A stretch of DNA of 42,862 nt from Saprospiraceae bacterium UBA7328 (GCA_002471345.1 DKPS01000237.1:1-42862); one strand, 5' to 3'; positions 1-10,001 are shown, counted from the stretch's first letter. A program made the numbers and translations. The notes: generated by a model not told the origin, from the letters alone.

Positions 1-163
1 CATCATTACCTCCATTTAGTTGAATTAGCACTAATACATTATCGTTATCTTCTGCAAAAGAGTTAAAAAACATATTTTTTCCGACCGCGGATACGGGCAA
101 GCCATTTAAGAGCATTGGAAGAGTGAGGAAGGAACTATTTTTAAGAAATGATCTTCGTTTCAT
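1..163 (-). CDS. DUF1501 family secreted protein, N-terminal part
   Basis: This is the first 54 codons of a minus-strand gene cut by the window edge. The start reads MKRRSFLKNSSFLTLPML, with an RRSFLK motif and a hydrophobic stretch that resemble a Tat signal peptide. After cleavage it continues with NVLVLIQLNGGND, the motif that opens DUF1501 proteins (alkaline-phosphatase-like superfamily). It begins 29 bases after the stop of the DUF1800 gene on the same strand. DUF1800 and DUF1501 genes are very often paired in Bacteroidota and Planctomycetes, which supports the call. The function of the pair is not established; export and joint action at the cell surface or in the periplasm is an inference. 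The rest of the gene lies outside the window. Confidence 0.8.
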   Translation of the reverse strand, partial: MKRRSFLKNSSFLTLPMLLNGLPVSAVGKNMFFNSFAEDNDNVLVLIQLNGGND

Positions 164-192
164 CTTTTAATTTTTTCTGGTTCTGAGATTGA

Positions 193-1863
193 TTAACTTA
201 AATAGTACTCTGGCATTTTAAGAAGCGCAGAAAAGAAATTTCTTAACTTTTGATCTACAGACAATCGAGTCTCCTCATTTTCAGGATCACTTAGGTGTAA
301 ATCATATTCTACTGTCCATTCAAAATCGGGAAGACCAGGAATCAATATTTCTTTAAGAAAAGCTAATTGTTCATCACTTATAGGTTGGGGAAATAGATTA
401 GAAACAAATTCTTTTATCAAGTTATTAGGATCCAAAGGGTCACTAAATGTAGAAATGTAATCTAACAGATCAACCGAAACTGTAAACCCAGAAACTCTGA
501 CTTGTCCACTTGCAATTGCATCAGTTATATTTTGACGTGTTCTTAATGTCACAGAACTTATCCAAATGCGATAGAAAAGCGGCTCCTGATAATATGCTTT
601 CCAACCGGCCACATTGGGAGGATCAAAGTAGGCCATTTCTGAAGTTTCAAAACTTCGGTTCAATCGAAAAAGCACCGCATACCTTCTCAAAATATCATCT
701 TCAGGTAAAGCCACTTCATTTTGTCTGAAAAGATTTACTATAAACTGAATTGGATTCTTGATCATTGGTCCAATGCTGCATATATTGAAGAAGTGCTCAC
801 TTGAAAGTAATGTCCGCAGTACAGGTTCTACTTCATAGTTATTATCTCTCAATTGGTCAGCAAGAGGTTCGATAATATTTTGCTCAACTTCATCACTTAT
901 GTCATAATACACAAACCATCTGTACAGCTTTCTACAAATAAACCTAGCCACTTCTTCATTTTGAAAAATGATATTTATCAGGGTTTTGTATTCATTTTCG
1001 CCCTCATCTTTGATTTCCACATTCCCAAATCGATGGGACAACTGCTTAGTTCCTCGATCGTGTCTATTATTAACAAATCTTGCACCTATCGGATAATCAT
1101 CACGCCCAAAATAACCAGTATCTCTCCACCCTGTAAGTACTCTAGCAGCTTCTTCTACATCTTGTTCTGTAAATGTGGTATAATCACCTTCACCCGCTAA
1201 GGCTCCCTTCCCAATTGTAAACAACTCTAAAAGTTCTCTTGAAAAATTTTCATTAGGAGCATTATCGGTATTTTGATTACCATTAAGATATCTCAACATG
1301 GCTGAGTCAATTGTCATCTTTTCTGTCAGAGTTTTGAAGTTACCAGTGGCATTTTCTCTCAGCGCAGTTATATATGTATAAGTGAATGAAGCATCTCTAA
1401 CAGTCTCCATCTCTGTCACAAAATGATTGTGCCAGAATAAAGTCATCTGCTCTCTTATATTTAGATCACTTTTTATAAGGTTGTCTAATTGCCATACTTG
1501 CAGAGCTGATCTGCGATAATTTGCAACCATTGAAGCAACATCACCTCTTTCTATTGGTTTTCCTACAAATGATTCTCCAATTGGTACAAATATGTCATTT
1601 TCAAACCTATAATTTATCGGTTCTGATGGCATAGGAATTTCTGAAATAATCTGATCTATTACTTCATCAAGTGAAAGTTTAGCTGCTTCTTTAACTTGTG
1701 AACCTGTGGCTCCAAAGGTGGTACGTCTAAAGAGGTGTGCAGCCGTTGTTGCATTCCACTCGCCAAGATACTTATTGAGTCCGAGCCCCTCTGTGTCTTT
1801 TCCAAAAGAAAAATTCTCATTTAATAATTTTTTTCTATTAAATAAATCGTAACTATTTTCCAT
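193..1863 (-). CDS. DUF1800 family protein
   Basis: A 556-residue protein of the DUF1800 family. Family motifs counted from two residues upstream of the chosen start: HLFRRTTFGAT at about 45-55, FWHNHF at 145-150, NENFSRELLELFTIG at 206-220, then EEAARVLTGWRD and, in the C-terminal third, DPPNVAGWK. There is no clear signal peptide; the N-terminus is charged (MENSYDLFNRKKLL). The ATG at 1863 is preferred; an in-frame TTG two codons upstream is possible. It is followed after 29 bases by a DUF1501 gene on the same strand, so the two probably form an operon. The biochemical function of DUF1800 is unknown; the protein always travels with exported DUF1501 partners, so a role in handling an extracellular polymer or cell-surface material is only a guess. 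Confidence 0.9.
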   Translation of the reverse strand: MENSYDLFNRKKLLNENFSFGKDTEGLGLNKYLGEWNATTAAHLFRRTTFGATGSQVKEAAKLSLDEVIDQIISEIPMPSEPINYRFENDIFVPIGESFVGKPIERGDVASMVANYRRSALQVWQLDNLIKSDLNIREQMTLFWHNHFVTEMETVRDASFTYTYITALRENATGNFKTLTEKMTIDSAMLRYLNGNQNTDNAPNENFSRELLELFTIGKGALAGEGDYTTFTEQDVEEAARVLTGWRDTGYFGRDDYPIGARFVNNRHDRGTKQLSHRFGNVEIKDEGENEYKTLINIIFQNEEVARFICRKLYRWFVYYDISDEVEQNIIEPLADQLRDNNYEVEPVLRTLLSSEHFFNICSIGPMIKNPIQFIVNLFRQNEVALPEDDILRRYAVLFRLNRSFETSEMAYFDPPNVAGWKAYYQEPLFYRIWISSVTLRTRQNITDAIASGQVRVSGFTVSVDLLDYISTFSDPLDPNNLIKEFVSNLFPQPISDEQLAFLKEILIPGLPDFEWTVEYDLHLSDPENEETRLSVDQKLRNFFSALLKMPEYYLS

Positions 1864-2006
1864 GTGCAAATATTTGGAGTATCAATAGCTATTAGACTAT
1901 TAATAACTTAATTGGTTTAATTCACTTATAATTAAAAGATGCAAAATGATTTATTGTACTTAAAATGTGGCAATCGTATAAAAAGAATTGTCAATAAAAA
2001 TGAAGT

Positions 2007-2858
2007 ATGAAAATAGCAATAGCAACTTGTAATAAAGTTCCTACACTTACTGATAGTGAAAAATTACTAATAACACTTTACTCACAAAAGGGTATAATTG
2101 CAACACCAGAAGTGTGGGATAACCCTAATGTCAAATGGGAAGCATATGAAGTAGTTATAATCAGATCTGTCTGGGATTATCATCTGTATGCTCAGCTTTT
2201 TTTAAACTGGCTAAATCTTCTAAAGTCTAAGGGTGTTATGGTTTTAAATGACGTAAACCTCATCAAGGAGAATCACAACAAATTCTATCTTAAGAATCTT
2301 GCAGCTAAAGGGGTATCAATTGTTCCAACGTATTACATTCCTTCAGGACAACCTCTCGAGATGGAAGAATTAGATTGGGACAAAATGGTAATCAAGCCTG
2401 CCATTTCAGCAAGTTCCTATAGAACTAAACTTTTCAAAAATGAAGAATTCGAAGAGATTAAAAATGAATATGAAGAATGGCTTAAAACATCAGACTACCT
2501 CATACAAAAATTCATACCTGAAATTCAAAGCTTTGGAGAGCTATCAATAATTTTTTTTAATAGAAAATATTCACATACCATACTAAAAACAGCAACATCT
2601 AATGAATTTAGAGTACAAAGTGATTTTGGAGGTAAATCACAATTTTATGAGCCAACAAACAGAATAATAGAAACTGCTGAACGAATAATTTCTATGCAAA
2701 GAGGTGATCTATTATATGCCAGAATAGATGGCACGATCATAAATGAAAAGTTTGTCCTTATGGAAGCTGAACTAATAGAACCTGAGCTGTTTTTTGACCT
2801 TGCTCCGAATTCAATCAATTCGTTTGTGAATGCAACCTTAGAGCTGTTAGAGAATTAA
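2007..2858 (+). CDS. ATP-grasp domain protein (RimK/glutathione-synthetase-like)
   Basis: A 283-residue cytoplasmic protein of the ATP-grasp superfamily. The N-terminal third is a pre-ATP-grasp domain with the RSVWDYH motif at about residues 53-59. The central part has the ATP-binding lysine in DKMVIKPAISASSYRT, followed by YLIQKFIPEIQSFGELSIIFF. The end carries the metal-binding EAELIEPELFFDL motif. Such proteins join a carboxylate to an amine or thiol nucleophile with hydrolysis of ATP to ADP. Its closest look-alikes are uncharacterised members related to the cycloserine ligase DcsG and to RimK; the substrate cannot be told. It is transcribed alone, divergent from the DUF1800 gene, and its stop codon directly touches the stop codon of the convergent Asp-box protein gene. 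Confidence 0.85.
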   Translation: MKIAIATCNKVPTLTDSEKLLITLYSQKGIIATPEVWDNPNVKWEAYEVVIIRSVWDYHLYAQLFLNWLNLLKSKGVMVLNDVNLIKENHNKFYLKNLAAKGVSIVPTYYIPSGQPLEMEELDWDKMVIKPAISASSYRTKLFKNEEFEEIKNEYEEWLKTSDYLIQKFIPEIQSFGELSIIFFNRKYSHTILKTATSNEFRVQSDFGGKSQFYEPTNRIIETAERIISMQRGDLLYARIDGTIINEKFVLMEAELIEPELFFDLAPNSINSFVNATLELLEN

Positions 2859-5800
2859 TCAATTTGAAAATATCTTCAAATTATAATCCTTTAGCTGATC
2901 ATAAAGGGTCTTTAAATTTCCATTCTTAAAGTCATTCACATCTTTCTCATAATTCAGTATTGTTTTCTTCAGAAGACCTTGTTGAACCCTTTGATTATCA
3001 GTAGCTGGAGAAAGCACATGATCAAGCAAATAAGAAGTTCCACGAATCATTGATGTCAAAACTTCTGGCTTTCTATATATGCCTTGAACTTCCTTTCCAA
3101 GAGCATTTTCTATGAGTCCCTTTACATCTTTTTCTACATTTGAAATAGAAGAGAAAATACTGTCTTCTTTTACAATTTCATTCGTATTAAGAATTTCTTT
3201 TATCAACTTCAAATTTGATTGGATAGCACGAACTTCATCAACCGAGGCCGTTGCTCGCTTTATCAATTCATTTTGAGTCTGGATCAACTCCCATTTTGCA
3301 CTAATACTTTCATCATCAATGTGCTTCCTTGGATCTTTAATCACTTTTAACTTAGAATTGGATTCATTTCCATCATAAGAAACTTTTACACTATAAGTTC
3401 CTGGAGCTGCGTAGAACCCTGATCTTGGAGCGACATCCTTCTTAGGTTTTTTCACTTGAGGCGATCGCGTTGCGTCTATTCGAAGATTCCAGTTGGTTCT
3501 GCTCACTCCATCTTTTGCATTTTCATAAAATGTTCTGATAACATTTTTTCGATTATCTAAAATTTCAATCTTCACCTTCGCATCAAAATCCTTGAGGTCT
3601 GCATTTACTTTATCAATGTGATAAGTAAGCATAGCACCATATGGGCGATTTTCGCCATTATATAAAGCATCACCAATTTTTCCTTGTCTATATCCAATGG
3701 ACTCACCTATAAACATCAAATGAGCATCTGGAATAGGGTAGAGTTCGATACTCTGGGACAATGAATTTTGGGCTCCATTTCTTGACATTTCTCTTAATGG
3801 CCTTATATCATCTAATATCCAAATTGCCCTACCAAACGTGCCTATAACTAAATCATGATCTCTGGGATGAATAACCATATCAGTAATTGGCATTGTAGGG
3901 ATATCATTAGTCCATTGATTCCAAATTTCGCCACCATCAAAACTTACATAAAGCCCAAATTCACTTCCTACAAACATCAAAGATGGATCTACTGGATCTT
4001 GAGCAAAGCAAAATACATATCCTCTTACATCATCTTCATCAATCAGACGAGTCCAATTTCTTCCAAAGTCCTTTGTCTGGTAAACATATGGTTCCCAATT
4101 ATCACGTCTGTGATCCTCAAATACAACAACGGCTGCTCCTTCATTATAGGAAGAAGCATTAATCTGAGTGACCCAAGTGTTTTTAGGTACACCCTTTATA
4201 TTGTTGATTACATTCGACCAATTCTGACCTCCATTTTGTGTCACTTGCACATTACCATCATCAGTTCCAACCCAAATAACATCTTTATTTACAGGACTTG
4301 GGTCTATAGTAATTATCGTCGTGTGAAATTCTGCTCCTGTGACATCATAAGAAAGCCCTCCACTTTCTAAAAATTTCTGTTTTTCTGAATCATCTGTGGT
4401 GAGATCTGGAGATATAATCTCCCAGCTGTCTCCATAATCAGAAGACTTATGAAGATATTGACTTCCGTAATAAATAGTCTTTTGATCATGCGGATTGATA
4501 GCTATTCCAGTATTCCAATTGAATCTCAAATACTCACCTTCTGGGTGAACGGGTTTTATCTTCTTAAGATGACCTGTAGGAGCATGCCATCTCACTAAAT
4601 TACCAGCTTGCCCCATTGCATATCCATAATCATTATCTAAAGGATCAGGAACCACATCAAAGCCATCTCCCACACTCAGTCGCTGCCAATACATATTTCT
4701 AATCCCACCTTTAAACCATGTTTGACTAGGTCCTCTCCAGCTACCATTATCTTGAAGTCCACCCATAACATTATAAGGAATGGCGTTATCCACTCTAATG
4801 TGATAAAACTGTGCTAATGGTAAATTATCAGCAAATGTCCAATTCTCTCCTCTATCATGACTTGTGTTCAAACCTCCATCATGGCCTATCATTATGTGTT
4901 CTGGATCTGTTGGATGTGACCACCATGCATGATGATCAGTATGAATTTTATTACCTGGAGCAAACATGCCCCAAGTCTTACCTCCATCATCAGTAACTGT
5001 GACTTCAGAAGCTATACTGTACACTCGATTAGGATTCTGAGTATCGACGTAGATATCAGCATAATAAAAAGGTCTTCCTCCAATATCCCTATCACCTTTC
5101 TTAGACATTTTCACCCAGTTCACTCCTCCGTCAATACTTCTATAAATGGCATTTTCCTTGGATTCTATGTATGCATAGATATAGTCAGAATTAGAAGGAG
5201 CGATGGACAGCCCAATACGTCCTAATTCTCCTTTAGGTAATCCTTTTTCTCTTTCTATCTTTTTCCATGTATCACCTCCATCATGTGTGATATATAAACC
5301 GGAACCTTCGCCACCTGACTTATAAAACCATGGCCACCGTCGATGCTCATACATTGCAGCTATCATTTTATTAGGATTTTTTGGATCCACTACTAAGTCT
5401 GCAATACCTGTTCTATCATTCACAAAAAGAACTTTTTTCCAGGTTTCACCACCATTTACCGATTTGTAGATTCCACGATGAGGGCTGTCTCCCCACGTAG
5501 CTCCTGCTACACCAGCTACAACAATATTAGGATTGTCCGGATGAATTATAACCCTATGTATTTGTCTTGTGTTTTCTAAACCCAAATGCTGCCATGTATT
5601 TCCACCATCTATGGTTTTGTACATTCCCCATCCACTATTCTGACTGTTTCTAGGATTTCCTTCTCCTGTTCCTACATATATGATATCAGGGTTTTTCTGA
5701 TATATCTCAACATCACCAATGGATGCAGCCAATTCATCATCAAATATTGGAGACCAAGTATGCCCACTATTTTCTGATTTCCAAACTCCACCTGCAGCTG

Positions 5801-5990
5801 TACCAATAAAAATGTTATCCACATCGTCCAATTCCACATCTATGGCCGTTACTCTACCACTCATCCCAGCTGGACCAATATTACGTGGAGACATTCCATG
5901 AAAAGTGGACATATCCACTTTTTGGCCCATAGAAGAAGATAAACCTCCAATAACTAATAATACTGCAAAAAGAATTGAATTGTTTTTCAT
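2859..5990 (-). CDS. Secreted VPS10/sortilin-like Asp-box repeat protein
   Basis: A 1043-residue exported protein. The start MKNNSILFAVLLVIGGLSSSMGQ is a signal peptide with likely cleavage after SMG. Then comes a long beta-propeller region with about eleven Asp-box (BNR) turns of the pattern SxDxGxTW, for example SENSGHTW, TIDGGNTW, SVNGGETW, THDGGDTW, SIDGGVNW, TDDGGKTW, SSDYGDSW and SFDGGEIW. The last 350 residues form a separate domain with a coiled, charged C-terminus. Bacteroidota genomes carry many such proteins, usually labelled glycosyl hydrolase or sortilin-like; the propeller resembles the VPS10 domain. No catalytic sialidase signature is visible, so enzyme activity is unproven. 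There is no C-terminal sorting domain. It is a single gene, convergent with and abutting the ATP-grasp gene. Confidence 0.85.
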   Translation of the reverse strand: MKNNSILFAVLLVIGGLSSSMGQKVDMSTFHGMSPRNIGPAGMSGRVTAIDVELDDVDNIFIGTAAGGVWKSENSGHTWSPIFDDELAASIGDVEIYQKNPDIIYVGTGEGNPRNSQNSGWGMYKTIDGGNTWQHLGLENTRQIHRVIIHPDNPNIVVAGVAGATWGDSPHRGIYKSVNGGETWKKVLFVNDRTGIADLVVDPKNPNKMIAAMYEHRRWPWFYKSGGEGSGLYITHDGGDTWKKIEREKGLPKGELGRIGLSIAPSNSDYIYAYIESKENAIYRSIDGGVNWVKMSKKGDRDIGGRPFYYADIYVDTQNPNRVYSIASEVTVTDDGGKTWGMFAPGNKIHTDHHAWWSHPTDPEHIMIGHDGGLNTSHDRGENWTFADNLPLAQFYHIRVDNAIPYNVMGGLQDNGSWRGPSQTWFKGGIRNMYWQRLSVGDGFDVVPDPLDNDYGYAMGQAGNLVRWHAPTGHLKKIKPVHPEGEYLRFNWNTGIAINPHDQKTIYYGSQYLHKSSDYGDSWEIISPDLTTDDSEKQKFLESGGLSYDVTGAEFHTTIITIDPSPVNKDVIWVGTDDGNVQVTQNGGQNWSNVINNIKGVPKNTWVTQINASSYNEGAAVVVFEDHRRDNWEPYVYQTKDFGRNWTRLIDEDDVRGYVFCFAQDPVDPSLMFVGSEFGLYVSFDGGEIWNQWTNDIPTMPITDMVIHPRDHDLVIGTFGRAIWILDDIRPLREMSRNGAQNSLSQSIELYPIPDAHLMFIGESIGYRQGKIGDALYNGENRPYGAMLTYHIDKVNADLKDFDAKVKIEILDNRKNVIRTFYENAKDGVSRTNWNLRIDATRSPQVKKPKKDVAPRSGFYAAPGTYSVKVSYDGNESNSKLKVIKDPRKHIDDESISAKWELIQTQNELIKRATASVDEVRAIQSNLKLIKEILNTNEIVKEDSIFSSISNVEKDVKGLIENALGKEVQGIYRKPEVLTSMIRGTSYLLDHVLSPATDNQRVQQGLLKKTILNYEKDVNDFKNGNLKTLYDQLKDYNLKIFSN

Positions 5991-6145
5991 ATCAATAATT
6001 GAGATATCTAATTTATAAGAAAAGAACCTATTCTTTTATAAAGGGTCAATATTCTTCCAAATGATATCATATCAACTTCTTTCAGAGTTAATATGAAAGG
6101 ATAAGAAATCTCTATCAGTTTGGAGTCATTATGAGTCTAATACTG

Positions 6146-8422
6146 TCAAAGGTCAACTGTCTCAAGCCCTACACGCACATTCTTATGATAAGGAGTTTTA
6201 GCCAAAGGGTCACAATGAAGTAGATCGGTTAATTCATTAAGAGCAGCACCGGCATTCTCATGGGTGTCAGATTCGTTATATTCTAGGCCATATGCATTAG
6301 GTAGAGATATATCACCAGGTCTCATTTCCTCTGTAACCTTGACTACAGCTAAAACCTCACCTTTGCTATTATAGCATTTTACAGAATCACCATTTTCTAT
6401 TTTTAGTGATTCAGCATCTGCGGGGCATATTTTTAAGAATCCTTCTTGATCATTTTTACGCCATTCTGGATTTCTGATTATGGTATTTGCATTGTAAGCT
6501 CTTCTCTCACCAGCTATGAGATTGAATGGATAAGCAGATTCATGAGCTTCTATTTCTCTATATGTTTCAGGTAGTATATCTAACCAATTTAGCAATTCTT
6601 GTATTTCTAATTGTATTCTTTTGTCAGAATAGGCGATCAAGTCAAATTGCGCTTTCATGTCATGATCAGCTAGAACAATACCTGAAGGGCTAGTCAGAAT
6701 TTTAGAGAACATCTTTTGAGCAATGTCAAAAGTATTCTTGCCCGTAAAACCTGCAGCAGCTGTAGCTTCAGGATATTTCTGGACAAACATCTGAGCAGAT
6801 AGAAATAAAAAAGCGGCATCTTTTGATTTGTTAGGAAGAAACTTCCCTAATGACTCTCTTAATATAATAGGTCCAAACCTCTTCCAATTAGGCTTCGACA
6901 TTAAGGTTTGCATGAAAGCTTGAGGAAATTCCCCTGTGGTTTCACCGGCCAAATCCGATTTGGCTTTCTCTGCTAAATCATCAAAATTTTCAGGTATTTC
7001 TCCCATTGCGACCAAAAGTCTTTTATGAATTTCTGACTCAGGAAGTGTCCCTTCTAGTGGTTCTAAAATGGGATGTCTTAGGTGGAAAAAATTATCCTTA
7101 AAGAATGTAGCCTCATGTTTTTCGTACTGACTTGCTGCTGGTAAAACATAATCAGCTTCTCTAGCTGTCTCCGTCATTGCTACATCAATCACCACCATCA
7201 AATCCAATTTCTTATAAGCTGCTCTCTGAGCAGGTGCATCAGGCCATGAATTTATTGGATTGGCACTTTCTACTATAAGTCCTCTAATATGCTTTGGATG
7301 ATCACTGTTGATTTCTAGTGGTAAAATATTTGGAGGATATAGTTTGCCGATTTCTCTAGTCCCAGTCACAGGTGTGATACGTCCACCTTCTTCAGGATCT
7401 CGACTATTACCTAATAATGGCATAAAATGGGTCACCAAATGATTAGTGTCATGCCTTCCAAAATTTCCAGTCAATAAGAATAGAAGTCTTTTCAAATAAG
7501 CATTTAATGTGCTGTTATAGCTCATCTCTATCCCTAAATCAGAACGAATTACTACACTTTTGGCTTTAGACATTTCTCTGACTATCTGCTTCACTTCATC
7601 TCCTTTCAAATCAGATTTTGCTATATAAGAGTCAATATCTATTTGTTCAAAATGAGACTTTATGGCCTCAAATCCATTTGTATGATCATTGATAAAATCA
7701 TGATCGACAAGGTCCTCTTGAATCAGCATAGCCACCATAGCAGCCATAAGAAGTGCATCTCTTCCAGGCTTTATCTGGAGATGATAATCTGCTTTCTTTG
7801 CCGTTTCTGTTACTCGAGGATCAATAACAACCAAAGTTTTGTCACTATCTCTAGATATCTTATTGATAACAGGTCGAGCCTGATGTACACCATGGGATTG
7901 TAATGGATTAGCTCCTATTATGAATACAAAATCAGCGCGTTCTACTGGTTCCTCATAAACTATATTTTGTTTTCCAAACAGCTTCCCATGAACCCAAAAG
8001 TTTCCCGTTTTTTCTTGAGCTAATGAAGAATAGATATAAGGCGTTCCTATCGCACCTCTTAGAGCTGTAGCATACACTCCTGGAAAATGATTTCCTTGGC
8101 CGCCTCCTCCGGCATAGGCAACAGTATCTCCACCAAATGTGTCCCGAATATGAACTAGCTTATCTGCAATTTCTTGAATGGCCTGATCCCATGGGATTTC
8201 TTCAAAATCACCATTTTCATTTTTCTTTAGTGGTGACTGAAGTCTTTTCTGATTCTGATAGTAATTCAGTCTTGTGGCCTTTTGACAAATGTATCCTTGA
8301 GAATGAGGATGATCTTTATCACCAGTTATCTTGGTGAATTGTCGATTTTCATCCACTTCTATTTCTATCCCGCAATTGAGAGAACAAAGAATGCATGCCG
8401 TTTTATGAGAGGTGGTAGCCAT
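6146..8422 (-). CDS. Molybdopterin-dependent oxidoreductase with N-terminal 4Fe-4S site
   Basis: A 758-residue member of the DMSO-reductase family. The N-terminus has the iron-sulfur motif Cys10-x2-Cys13-x3-Cys17-x28-Cys46. The molybdopterin oxidoreductase domain follows, with FVFIIGANPLQSHG and VVIDPRVTETAKKADYHLQIKPGRD, and the C-terminal cofactor-binding domain lies near residues 640-758 (EGFLKICPADAESL, GDISLPNAYGLEYN). There is no Tat or Sec signal, so it should act in the cytoplasm, as in assimilatory or formate-dehydrogenase-like members. The residue that binds molybdenum could not be assigned: the region after YAGGGGQGNHFPG contains no obvious Cys or Sec. No electron-transfer subunit, chaperone or cofactor-synthesis gene is adjacent. 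The substrate is unknown. Downstream of the membrane-protein gene on the same strand, with a 72-base gap. Confidence 0.88.
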   Translation of the reverse strand: MATTSHKTACILCSLNCGIEIEVDENRQFTKITGDKDHPHSQGYICQKATRLNYYQNQKRLQSPLKKNENGDFEEIPWDQAIQEIADKLVHIRDTFGGDTVAYAGGGGQGNHFPGVYATALRGAIGTPYIYSSLAQEKTGNFWVHGKLFGKQNIVYEEPVERADFVFIIGANPLQSHGVHQARPVINKISRDSDKTLVVIDPRVTETAKKADYHLQIKPGRDALLMAAMVAMLIQEDLVDHDFINDHTNGFEAIKSHFEQIDIDSYIAKSDLKGDEVKQIVREMSKAKSVVIRSDLGIEMSYNSTLNAYLKRLLFLLTGNFGRHDTNHLVTHFMPLLGNSRDPEEGGRITPVTGTREIGKLYPPNILPLEINSDHPKHIRGLIVESANPINSWPDAPAQRAAYKKLDLMVVIDVAMTETAREADYVLPAASQYEKHEATFFKDNFFHLRHPILEPLEGTLPESEIHKRLLVAMGEIPENFDDLAEKAKSDLAGETTGEFPQAFMQTLMSKPNWKRFGPIILRESLGKFLPNKSKDAAFLFLSAQMFVQKYPEATAAAGFTGKNTFDIAQKMFSKILTSPSGIVLADHDMKAQFDLIAYSDKRIQLEIQELLNWLDILPETYREIEAHESAYPFNLIAGERRAYNANTIIRNPEWRKNDQEGFLKICPADAESLKIENGDSVKCYNSKGEVLAVVKVTEEMRPGDISLPNAYGLEYNESDTHENAGAALNELTDLLHCDPLAKTPYHKNVRVGLETVDL

Positions 8423-8494
8423 ATATATAATTTGGTCTCAAGTTAAGCAATGAGTGGAATCCATAGCAATAAACTGTTTTAAGTATAATTGCTC

Positions 8495-9838
8495 TTAATT
8501 ATCCTTATAAAACCAAAGTGGCCTCCCTTGAAATACTTCTATAGAGTCATTTCTATATCTAATTCTGTCCACTTTTATAATATGTTCTGAATAATCCAAA
8601 TGGTGAATTGGGATTATAGACAATAAGCCTTGCTGTTTACGCACAGGATGTTCATAAAATCGAAAATTAACAGAAGTATATATACTGTCATTGATACTTA
8701 CAGTCCACAGCTTTTTCATGCATTCAAGCAACTTTTCGGGTTTGGACTTAGAATTGATTATTCTTCCCATTGATATTCCACCTCTTAACTTAACTCCTGT
8801 GAAATATCCAGGTTCTAAATTAGGACAGTGGTACTTTATAGTAGGGTCATGAGACACGGGTAAATACGGTACAAATAACTTTAGATGATTGTTCGTAATT
8901 ACTTGAGAATTTATACTAGGTCTTTCTTTTGTTACTTCGTCTTTAGCGACGTCTTCGTAAGAATCATGCAAATACCAATTCGAGGCAGAATTTGTTCTAG
9001 AGTGTGGTATGTAGGCATCCGGGACATACTTTAGAGACATTACAACAACCACAAGTACACTAATGGGGAAAACCATGAGTACAAGTTTTTTCCCTAATTT
9101 ATTGTCAATCAAGTTGTAGTAAATTGGTCTATAGAGATTTGCAAATGTTACAAAACCAAAAAAGCGATAGATTGGATAATAATATCTGGAAAGCCACTTT
9201 ATTCTTTTAATTCTCCCTAAAGAGATAAAATCAATCAAATAGACAAGTCCAAGTAATGCAAAAATGATCATCGCAATGGTATCACCAGCAAAATCATTTG
9301 AGCCTGTGAATATTGGAATTCCCATTATAGCTCTTGATGTCAATTGAAGTATAATTAAGCAAAAGAAGTAAGCCCCAGTCGCCAATACTGAAAACAATAT
9401 CAAAAAAGTAAAAGCAAAGGAAATACTACAATAACCTTCTATATGAAAAATATATGAATCAAAAGATGGAATCTTCTTTTTTAGAAAATCTTTGAATAGA
9501 GAATGCATCTTAATTTCGTCCCACTCAATGTCACCTGAAACACTTCTTAACCCTATAGTACTTATCCATAGCCCTCTTAGGAAAACATGAAACATTACTG
9601 CAACCGTTAAAATATATAAAGCAATTCTAAACAGGTGATATAAAAATGAAATCAATACAAAATAATGAGTACTATTCTCAGATATATAATCGATCCTTTC
9701 GCCTAAGGAATGATAAGGTTCCAGTCCAGCCAATAGCAAGAAAATAACAAATCCTGAAAATATTAATTCCAATTGCCAACTCTCACGTTGAGTGTTGTCT
9801 AACCATTCTGACAGCTCTGATTTTGATCTTTCTTCCAA
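8495..9838 (-). CDS. Unrecognised membrane protein with large exported C-terminal domain
   Basis: A 447-residue protein I do not recognise. About five hydrophobic segments are visible, near residues 22-40, 58-90, 137-167, 186-206 and 250-268. The N-terminus is acidic and polar. Residues 270-447 are hydrophilic and probably lie outside the membrane; they contain PYLPVSHDPTIKYHCPNLEPGYF and short beta-like stretches near the end. The start is a TTG at 9838, since no in-frame ATG occurs before the second membrane segment and a stop codon lies just upstream. The gene precedes the molybdopterin oxidoreductase on the same strand by 72 bases and may share its transcript, but nothing in the sequence ties the functions together. 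The opposite side is divergent to the sugar transporter. Confidence 0.75.
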   Translation of the reverse strand: MEERSKSELSEWLDNTQRESWQLELIFSGFVIFLLLAGLEPYHSLGERIDYISENSTHYFVLISFLYHLFRIALYILTVAVMFHVFLRGLWISTIGLRSVSGDIEWDEIKMHSLFKDFLKKKIPSFDSYIFHIEGYCSISFAFTFLILFSVLATGAYFFCLIILQLTSRAIMGIPIFTGSNDFAGDTIAMIIFALLGLVYLIDFISLGRIKRIKWLSRYYYPIYRFFGFVTFANLYRPIYYNLIDNKLGKKLVLMVFPISVLVVVVMSLKYVPDAYIPHSRTNSASNWYLHDSYEDVAKDEVTKERPSINSQVITNNHLKLFVPYLPVSHDPTIKYHCPNLEPGYFTGVKLRGGISMGRIINSKSKPEKLLECMKKLWTVSINDSIYTSVNFRFYEHPVRKQQGLLSIIPIHHLDYSEHIIKVDRIRYRNDSIEVFQGRPLWFYKDN

Positions 9839-10001
9839 GGCTATTGATATTATTCAATCTAATATACTATTCCAATGAATTGATTCTTTCAAAACTTTGC
9901 TCATTTCTTCCTTAATTCAAATTACTACAGATAAGAGGTAATTTGAAGTTCTTGAAACCGATTTGCCTCTATTACCTTACATGCTTCTAAATAGACTAAT
10001 T

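Noticed and set aside
3855..4370. A 171-codon open frame antisense to the Asp-box protein
   Set aside because: The Asp-box frame has a signal peptide and repeated family motifs; the antisense frame shows no motif and is a by-product of its codon use.
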